Assembly (NCBI GenBank): GCA_964467615.1
Contig: CAYXRK010000026.1
Span: 1 to 34,742, forward strand
Origin: CAYXRK01 sp964467615
Lineage (GTDB): Bacteria > Hydrogenedentota > Hydrogenedentia > Hydrogenedentales > GCA-2746185
Length of the DNA: 34,742 nucleotides
Direction of reading: 5' to 3'
Every line of letters begins with the position of its first letter. Position 1 is the first letter of the stretch. The notes under the pieces were generated by a model. The model had not been told where the DNA came from and did not search any database. It saw nothing but the letters and a program-made list of their open reading frames with translations. This document shows positions 29,285 through 34,742 of the stretch, in pieces. A program made the position numbers and the translations under genes.

Positions 29285-31540
29285 TCATGCCGGTGCGTTG
29301 ATGACATCCTGCATACGCGTTTGACACTGGTGCGCCGCCTCGATAAAAAGCTGGGCTTCCTCGATGAGTCGATGGACCGCGCCTTTGTCCGTCGCGCCGT
29401 TGCCGCGTTCGTGCCGGACGAAAAGATAGTCCGCGAATTTCCCCTTCGCGTACTTGTCGAAAAACAGCTCCGTGTCGTAGAAACGTTTGCGAAACTCGGA
29501 CACGATGTGGTTCGGGTTCTCCGTCAAATCCAGAAACTGCGTCTTCACGAGCGCCTTCGCCGCCGACAGCATCGCTTGGAACGCCATGCGATCCGCCTCG
29601 GCGAACTTGTTCTCGTCCAGATAAATCTGTGCCTCGAATACCTCGCGCTCCGCGTCCGCCAAATTGAAATCGACCAACGACACCACCTCGCCCGCGCACT
29701 CGCCCTTGCCGCGGTCGCCGTGTGTGTACTCGCGCGGGTCGCCCCAATCCGAGTAGTACTCCGGCCCCGCTTCGTATTCCGGCACGTCGGAGAGACCCTC
29801 GAACATGTCCTTGAGCGCGCGCTTCCCGATCCGCGCAATGAAATCTTGGAAGGATTCACCCTTCGTGCGGTCCGTTGCGTAACGCGTCGTCACGCGGTCA
29901 ACAAGTTCAGGAATGTTCTTAGAAGGTATCGCCGCGACTGCGAGGCCGTATGATCCCGCGTTCTCTTTCCACTTGCCGCCGAGGATGACTTGGAAATGCG
30001 GCACCGAACGGCCCTTGACGTTGCGGTTCACGCCATAGAAACCGAGGTCGGCAACGTGGTGCTGCCCGCACGAATTGAAGCACCCGCTGATCTTGATGTG
30101 CAGATCGCCGAGCGTCTCGTTCAGCATGACGCCCTTCTCCCGCAGCCGCTTGCTTAGTTCAGCCGCAAGGCCCCGGCTCGACGATATGCCCAATTTGCAC
30201 GAGTCCGTGCCGGGGCACGCGGTGACGTCGACGATGGTTCCCGCACCCGCCGCGTTCAATCCGATAGCGGCCAAATCGTCGTAGAGTTCGATGAGGTCCG
30301 CCATCGAAACCCAGCGAAGAAGCAGGTTCTGGTCAACCGTCGTGCGCACGTGATCGCCGCTATACTTGCGCGCGATGTCGGCGAGCGACCGAGTTTGCCA
30401 CGCCGAGATGTCGCCCAACGGTAATGTCACCGTCACCGCCGCGTACCCGTCCTGCCGCTGCCCGTACACGTTTGTCTTGTACCACTCGTTGAATCCCGCC
30501 GGACGCGTTGCGCCATTAAGCGAATGCGCGGCCCTCTTCGGCGTTTCGTCGGTTTCGTGCAGGTGCTTGAGGTACTCGGTCCATCGCTCGTCGCGCGGAA
30601 GGACCGCGCGCTCCTCGGCAACGAGCCGCTTAAACTCGTCGATGCCAAGTTTCGCGACCAAAAATTTGATGCGCGCCCGTGCCCGGTTCTTCTTCTCACC
30701 CAGCCGGGCGAATACGCGAGAGATCGCCTGCGCCGTCGGCAACAACTCCTCTTCCGGCAGGAACTCCGCAAGCAGTTTCGCGTCGTGCGGCACCGCGCCG
30801 AGCCCACCGCCGACGTACACGTCGAAGCCTCGTTTCTTGACACCGCTGACCTCGCGCACCCGCGCGATCGCGCCGAAGTCGTGCATGTTCGTCAGGCCGC
30901 AGGCGTGGTGCGCGCAGCCCGAGAACGCAGGCTTGAACTTGCGCCCGAAGTCTTGCGTGTCGGGATGTCCGAGCAGAAACAGCATCAACGCCTTTGCGTA
31001 TGGCGTCACGTCGAACGATTCGTCCGTGCAGATGCCTGAGTAAGGGCAGGCCGTCACGTTGCGCACTGCGTTCCCGCACGCCTCGCGCGTGGTTATCCCT
31101 ACCGCCGCAAGCCGTCGCATCAGATCCGGCGTGTTGTCGATATGGATATAGTGCATCTGGAAGTCCTGCCGCGTGGTTACGTGCAGGACCCCGACCGAAT
31201 ACTCTTCTGAGACGTCCGCCAGCACGTCCATCTGCTCGGGCGTCACGCCTCCGAACGGAATCTTGATCCGCAGCATTCCCGGCGCGTCGAACGCCGTCTC
31301 CGGGCCTTTGGTCAGATCGCCGCAGGGAAACGTTATCGTTTGCGTCTTCTCGCCGTCATGACGCTGGCCGTTGTCGTAGCGTTGGCCGTACGTGCCCCGG
31401 CGAAGACGCGACTCGGCAAAAATCTTCTCGTCGAGTTTGCCCTGCTTCCGCAACGCAATTTGCGTCTCAAAGATATCGATCTCACGTGCCCAATCTTCGG
31501 GCATGTGCGCCGCAAGCCGCTCTTTCCACGTCGTTGCCAT
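29285..31540 (-). CDS. Siroheme [4Fe-4S] nitrite/sulfite reductase
   Basis: The 751-residue product has the two-fold repeated reductase layout. The C-terminal half carries the siroheme-Fe4S4 ligands C442-X5-C448 (CPGTDSC) and C487-X3-C491 (CFNSC). The N-terminal half has ferredoxin-like beta domains (GGVTPEQMDVLADVSEEY, then VTTRQDFQMHYI) and an equivalent Cys set: C165-X5-C171 and C209-X4-C214. The last 150 residues form an alpha-helical tail. The enzyme makes six-electron reductions, sulfite to sulfide or nitrite to ammonia, with ferredoxin or a flavoprotein as likely donor. Its place between a sulfur-carrier activating fusion and cysteine synthase favours sulfite. No Shine-Dalgarno sequence is visible before ATG 31540; the gap to the preceding gene is 33 bases. 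Confidence 0.9.
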   Translation of the reverse strand: MATTWKERLAAHMPEDWAREIDIFETQIALRKQGKLDEKIFAESRLRRGTYGQRYDNGQRHDGEKTQTITFPCGDLTKGPETAFDAPGMLRIKIPFGGVTPEQMDVLADVSEEYSVGVLHVTTRQDFQMHYIHIDNTPDLMRRLAAVGITTREACGNAVRNVTACPYSGICTDESFDVTPYAKALMLFLLGHPDTQDFGRKFKPAFSGCAHHACGLTNMHDFGAIARVREVSGVKKRGFDVYVGGGLGAVPHDAKLLAEFLPEEELLPTAQAISRVFARLGEKKNRARARIKFLVAKLGIDEFKRLVAEERAVLPRDERWTEYLKHLHETDETPKRAAHSLNGATRPAGFNEWYKTNVYGQRQDGYAAVTVTLPLGDISAWQTRSLADIARKYSGDHVRTTVDQNLLLRWVSMADLIELYDDLAAIGLNAAGAGTIVDVTACPGTDSCKLGISSSRGLAAELSKRLREKGVMLNETLGDLHIKISGCFNSCGQHHVADLGFYGVNRNVKGRSVPHFQVILGGKWKENAGSYGLAVAAIPSKNIPELVDRVTTRYATDRTKGESFQDFIARIGKRALKDMFEGLSDVPEYEAGPEYYSDWGDPREYTHGDRGKGECAGEVVSLVDFNLADAEREVFEAQIYLDENKFAEADRMAFQAMLSAAKALVKTQFLDLTENPNHIVSEFRKRFYDTELFFDKYAKGKFADYLFVRHERGNGATDKGAVHRLIEEAQLFIEAAHQCQTRMQDVINAPA

Positions 31541-31573
31541 ATCAAGTGTCCGCTAATGCGTTGCGCCGATGCT

Positions 31574-33076
31574 TCAATATTTCGGCACGCTCGGGTCTAC
31601 ATCGTTCGACCACCGCGTGATTCCGCCCACCATGTTCTTCACCGTAGTAAAACCGTTCGCATACAAAATGTCCTGCGCCTTCGCGCTCCGGCCGCCCATC
31701 TTGCAATGCAGCACGATGTCCGCGTCCGGATCCAGCTCACCGATACGCGCCTCGAATTGGCTCAGCGGAATCAGCTTCGCGCCGGGAATGTTACAAATCT
31801 CGTACTCGTGTGGCTCGCGCACGTCAATAAACACGAACGCGTCACCGTGCTCGAGGCGCTGCTTGACCTGCCTCGGCGTGATCTCGTCATCGGCCAACTG
31901 CTCGTCCACCGCCTTCTCCTCTTTGCGCTCCGCCGCGACGGGCACTCCGCAAAACTCCGTGTAATCAATGAGCCCCGTAATCGTTGGGTTCGTACCGCAC
32001 AGCGGACAATTCGGGTCCTTGTTTAGGCGCAATTCGCGGAACTTCATGTCGAGCGCGTCGAACAAAAGCAACCGCCCGATCAGCGGCTTACCTTCTCCGA
32101 GAATCAGCTTGACGGCCTCGTTCGCCTGAATCAGTCCCACAATGCCCGGCAATATGCCGATGACGCCGCCCTCGGCACAGCTCGGCACCATGCCCGGCGG
32201 CGGCGGCTCGGGGTACAAGCAGCGGTAGCACGGCCCGTGCTCCGCCCAAAACACCGACGACTGGCCCTCGAACCGGAATATGCTCCCGTATACATTCGGC
32301 TTGCCCAATAACACGCACGCATCGTTCACCAAATAACGCGTCGGGAAATTGTCCGTGCCGTCAATCACGAGGTCGTACTGCTCGATGATGGCCATCGCAT
32401 TTTCCGACGTGAGCCCGGTGTTATAGGTCTCGACTTCGACGTTCGGATTGATGTCGTTGATCGTCGCCTTCGCGGAATCGACCTTGAGCACCCCAATGTC
32501 CTTCGTGCCGTGGATCACTTGGCGCTGCAAGTTCGAGAGATCCACCACATCAAAATCCACCAGCCCAATCTTTCCGATGCCCGCCGCGGCGAGATACATG
32601 CCCAGCGGCGAACCCAGGCCACCCGTGCCGACCAACAGCACCTTCGCGGCCTTGAGTTTCTTCTGGCCTTCCATGCCCACTTCCGGCAAGATGAGATGAC
32701 GACTGTAGCGGCCGATCTCGTCCTTGCTTAGCTGCACCGCGCGCGTATTCAAGTTCAACGAACGTTTGCCCGGCGCGGGTGGTTCCGGCTTGTGGGCTAC
32801 CGCCCCGCCAGCCACCGCGGGCACCAGCGTCACCTCGTCGCCGTTCGCAACGTTCGTGTCGTTCAAATTCAACGAGCGGATATTTTCATCGTTCACGTAG
32901 ACATTCACGAAATTGCGCAGGTCGCCGTTGTCGTTGAACAAATGGCTCTTGAGGCCCGGATACTCCGTCACGAGATTTTTCAACACCTCGCCAACCTTCA
33001 CCCCGTTCAACTCCACTGTGTCTTTACCACCTGCGTACTGCCGCAAAGCAGTAGGAATCAACACTTTCACCGACAT
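31574..33076 (-). CDS. CysO/MoaD-like sulfur carrier - MoeZ/ThiF adenylyltransferase - rhodanese fusion
   Basis: ATG 33076 follows AGGAG by seven bases and gives 500 residues. Residues 1-91 are a ubiquitin-like carrier resembling mycobacterial CysO (MSVKVLIPTALRQYAGG at the start; VTLVPAVAGG at 82-91), ending in Gly90-Gly91. Residues 92-115 are a Pro/Ala-rich linker that repeats a RSLNLN motif also present at residues about 68-73. Residues 117-365 form a ThiF/MoeB fold with the ATP motif GTGGLGS (150-156), the zinc pairs CYRC and CPLC, and Cys300 (PSCAEGG). Residues about 390-500 form a rhodanese with active Cys458 (HCKMGGRS). The enzyme should adenylate and thiocarboxylate a Gly-Gly carrier terminus, using sulfur passed by rhodanese. 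Fusion of carrier to its activator buries the Gly-Gly end, so cleavage or use of another free carrier is required. Upstream in-frame start at 33181 adds an unlikely basic leader. Confidence 0.88.
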   Translation of the reverse strand: MSVKVLIPTALRQYAGGKDTVELNGVKVGEVLKNLVTEYPGLKSHLFNDNGDLRNFVNVYVNDENIRSLNLNDTNVANGDEVTLVPAVAGGAVAHKPEPPAPGKRSLNLNTRAVQLSKDEIGRYSRHLILPEVGMEGQKKLKAAKVLLVGTGGLGSPLGMYLAAAGIGKIGLVDFDVVDLSNLQRQVIHGTKDIGVLKVDSAKATINDINPNVEVETYNTGLTSENAMAIIEQYDLVIDGTDNFPTRYLVNDACVLLGKPNVYGSIFRFEGQSSVFWAEHGPCYRCLYPEPPPPGMVPSCAEGGVIGILPGIVGLIQANEAVKLILGEGKPLIGRLLLFDALDMKFRELRLNKDPNCPLCGTNPTITGLIDYTEFCGVPVAAERKEEKAVDEQLADDEITPRQVKQRLEHGDAFVFIDVREPHEYEICNIPGAKLIPLSQFEARIGELDPDADIVLHCKMGGRSAKAQDILYANGFTTVKNMVGGITRWSNDVDPSVPKY

Positions 33077-33120
33077 TATTCGCTCCTGGGACCCGCCGCG
33101 CACACGCGGCCATGTTCCGC

Positions 33121-33549
33121 TTATCCTTCTTGAACAATCTCTTCCTGACCGAATTCCCGCCGATCTTCCGCCAGCACCCACGACGTCATGTCCGCCGCCT
33201 TACCATCTTGTATTGACACGATCACGTAAGAATACCAGGGCCAGGCGTGATCCAGATCATACTGCGAGGGCTTCGCCGGCGCGTTAGGATGTGAGTGGTA
33301 AAAGCCAATAATATCAAGCCCTTTGGCCCTTGCGGCTTTGTCGCCGCGCAGGTAAGCCTCGGGGGTGATGACGAAACGGTTGTGCCGGGCACCATCTTCC
33401 CGTTCGTTTTCCGCGCTAAGTAGTTCACGCACTTGACGTTCCGCGCCGTTCGCCTTGCCCAGCATGAAGCCGCAACACTCGTGCGGGAAGGTCGATTCCC
33501 CGTGGGCTGCGATGGTTTTGTAGTTGGATGATGTAAGTGTAATTGGCAT
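33121..33549 (-). CDS. JAMM/MPN zinc metallopeptidase, Mec+-like
   Basis: The 142-residue product is a stand-alone JAMM domain. It has Glu24 (FPHECCGF) and the metal motif His85-Ser-His87 ... Ser95-x-x-Asp98 (HSHPNAPAKPSQYD), a complete JAMM+ zinc site. In Mycobacterium tuberculosis the homologous Mec+ frees cysteine from the CysO-cysteine adduct. Related bacterial JAMM enzymes trim ubiquitin-like sulfur carriers just after Gly-Gly. Between the CysM gene and the carrier fusion, both jobs are possible here. Gaps to neighbours are 34 and 44 bases. No Shine-Dalgarno sequence precedes the ATG. Confidence 0.9.
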   Translation of the reverse strand: MPITLTSSNYKTIAAHGESTFPHECCGFMLGKANGAERQVRELLSAENEREDGARHNRFVITPEAYLRGDKAARAKGLDIIGFYHSHPNAPAKPSQYDLDHAWPWYSYVIVSIQDGKAADMTSWVLAEDRREFGQEEIVQEG

Positions 33550-33583
33550 AATAAGTTAGGAGGAAAATAGGTCGATCTCTGTT

Positions 33584-34546
33584 TTATTCGTCCCAGAAGC
33601 GGAAGTCTAGGTATTTGAACGCGTTATCGGGCAAAATGGTCACCACGCAGCCATCGCGGAGATCACGGGCTACCAGCAGCGCGCAGGCCACCGCGGCCCC
33701 CGCGGAAGGCCCTACGAGCAGCCCTTCTTCCCGCGCCAACCGCTTCACCATCGCCTGCGCTTCTTCCGTCTTCACCCAGAAATTCTCGTCCGCGAGGTCG
33801 TCGCGGTAGATTTTTGGAACGATTGCGGTGGGTAAATGTTTAAGTCCTTCCAATCCGTTCATCGGGGAATCTGGCTGAAAGCTGATAAGTTTAATCATGT
33901 TTCGTTCTTCTTTCAAGCGCGTCCCCGTCCCCCTAAAAGTTCCAGTCGTTCCGAGTCCGGCGACAAAGTGGGTCACCTCTCCCCCGGTCTGACGCAAAAT
34001 TTCCGGCCCAGTCGTGTGATAATGCGCGAGCCAGTTGGCGTCGTTACTGTACTGATCCGGATAGAAATACGTGTCCGGCGATTCTTCGTACAAGCGAATT
34101 GCTTCCTGGATCGCTCCGTCCGTGGACTTCGTCGGATCGGTGAGCACCAGTTCCGCGCCGTATGCGACTAGGATTCGCTGGCGCATCGAGCCGATGTTCT
34201 TGGGCACGCAGAGCCGGGTCCGGTAACCGAGCGCGGCGCAGATCATCGCGTAGGCGATTCCCGTGTTGCCCGAGGTCGCATCGATCAGAATCTTGTCCTT
34301 GGTCAATGCGCCCCGCTGTTCGCCGTCGAGGATCATGTTCAGCGCGGCGCGGTCCTTGACGGACCCCCCCGGGTTGTACCACTCCGCCTTCGCGCAAATT
34401 CGCACCGGCGCGACCTCACGCGAAATGGCGCGAAGCTCGAACATCGGCGTGTTTCCGATCGCTTCGACCACCTGAATGCGCCGCGCGGCCCGCTCCTCGG
34501 CGGAGAGGATCGTCGTTGCAATCGGGGGCAATTGATGCAGGGCCAT
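33584..34546 (-). CDS. cysM: Cysteine synthase, CysM/O-phosphoserine sulfhydrylase-like (PLP fold type II)
   Basis: The 320-residue product has the PLP lysine Lys64 in NPGGSVKDR, the substrate loop TSGNTGI, the phosphate-binding GLGTTGTFRGTG and the closing GPSAGAAV. It uses PLP to replace the leaving group of an activated serine with sulfur, giving cysteine. In M. tuberculosis CysM uses O-phosphoserine and thiocarboxylated CysO; the same gene set is next door here, which supports that reading over a free-sulfide enzyme. A non-cleaved cystathionine beta-synthase role is less likely. ATG 34546 is chosen; a TTG two codons earlier would also fit. It is the first gene of the operon, with no visible ribosome-binding site. 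Confidence 0.9.
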   Translation of the reverse strand: MALHQLPPIATTILSAEERAARRIQVVEAIGNTPMFELRAISREVAPVRICAKAEWYNPGGSVKDRAALNMILDGEQRGALTKDKILIDATSGNTGIAYAMICAALGYRTRLCVPKNIGSMRQRILVAYGAELVLTDPTKSTDGAIQEAIRLYEESPDTYFYPDQYSNDANWLAHYHTTGPEILRQTGGEVTHFVAGLGTTGTFRGTGTRLKEERNMIKLISFQPDSPMNGLEGLKHLPTAIVPKIYRDDLADENFWVKTEEAQAMVKRLAREEGLLVGPSAGAAVACALLVARDLRDGCVVTILPDNAFKYLDFRFWDE

Positions 34547-34742
34547 AGTCAAGTTCGACGGCGAAAGATCGCCGACTCAGGGGCCACAAAGTCTGCACTA
34601 ACTCTCGACGATTCCGCAACCACTCCGTCGAATCGGTCGCGTTCGCATGATGCTCCAAAAGTGCTCGTCGCTTAGCAGTTGCCGCCTTCCCGCCGGGAAC
34701 ACCCGATCCGATGAAAATGATTACGGACGTTGGCCTGCGTTC
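34547..34742. other. Right-edge region upstream of the sulfur operon, no clear gene
   Basis: This 196-base stretch must hold the promoter of the leftward sulfur operon, but no convincing -35/-10 pair is visible. One minus-strand frame is open from the window edge down to a stop at 34416, overlapping the CysM gene; it includes a readable stretch (EWLRNRRELVQTLWPLSR) but has a late stop inside cysM and no clear start. It may be the tail of a neighbouring gene or chance. Confidence 0.3.

Noticed and set aside
33550..33575. Strong plus-strand Shine-Dalgarno-like sequence (TTAGGAGGAAAA)
   Set aside because: No start codon or open frame of a rightward gene follows it; it is on the wrong strand for the JAMM gene.
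34416..34742. Minus-strand open frame entering from the right edge
   Set aside because: It continues deep into cysM in another frame and shows no known motif; with only the edge visible it cannot be called a gene.
1..34742. CRISPR arrays, tRNA or rRNA genes, riboswitches
   Set aside because: No regularly spaced direct repeats, cloverleaf sequences or rRNA segments were recognised; a covariance-model scan would be needed to exclude small RNAs.

Overview
This window looks like a piece of the chromosome of an uncultured, GC-rich bacterium with a Gram-negative-type envelope. The envelope inference rests on an AsmA-like protein, a heptosyltransferase-type GT9 enzyme, an MscK/MscM-like mechanosensitive channel and many Sec signal peptides. 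The mix of PD40-M28 peptidases, very long amidohydrolases and a CysO/MoeZ-type sulfur module is of the kind found in environmental lineages such as Hydrogenedentota or Planctomycetota. That assignment is a guess, because the window has no rRNA or other marker gene. Genes are tightly packed, mostly in two long co-directional blocks. I found no tRNA, rRNA, CRISPR array or transposase gene.

Layout. The left edge (minus strand) holds the N-terminus of a secreted ankyrin-repeat protein. Next, on the plus strand, come a secreted PD40-PA-M28-PDZ peptidase and a lower-GC restriction-modification island. The island has a D12-class adenine methyltransferase and a SacI-family endonuclease, split by a small MITE-like insertion. 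It is followed by a VOC-family metalloprotein and a secreted protein with three tandem amidohydrolase domains, only the middle one with an intact metal site. After these come a PilZ-like protein with a CheY-like receiver, a CNNM/CorC-type membrane protein with CBS domains, and a very large MscS-superfamily channel. A minus-strand Rv2258c-like methyltransferase ends this part.

From 17051 to 24152 seven plus-strand genes form a surface-glycan cluster: hexapeptide acyltransferase, GT4, GT9, GNAT, GT4, GT4 and AsnB-type amidotransferase. A secreted transglutaminase-like protein and a 969-residue AsmA-like protein follow.

The right end (28716-34546, all minus strand) is a five-gene sulfur-assimilation operon. 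In transcription order it encodes a CysM-type cysteine synthase, a JAMM peptidase (Mec+ type), a fused CysO/MoaD-like carrier + MoeZ/ThiF adenylyltransferase + rhodanese, a siroheme nitrite/sulfite reductase, and a protein of unknown function. Together these could reduce sulfite to sulfide, load sulfur on a ubiquitin-like carrier, make carrier-bound cysteine and release it. The striking point is that the carrier's Gly-Gly end is buried inside the fusion at residues 90-91, so a maturation cut, perhaps by the neighbouring JAMM enzyme, seems to be needed. This is the best candidate here for an under-described system.
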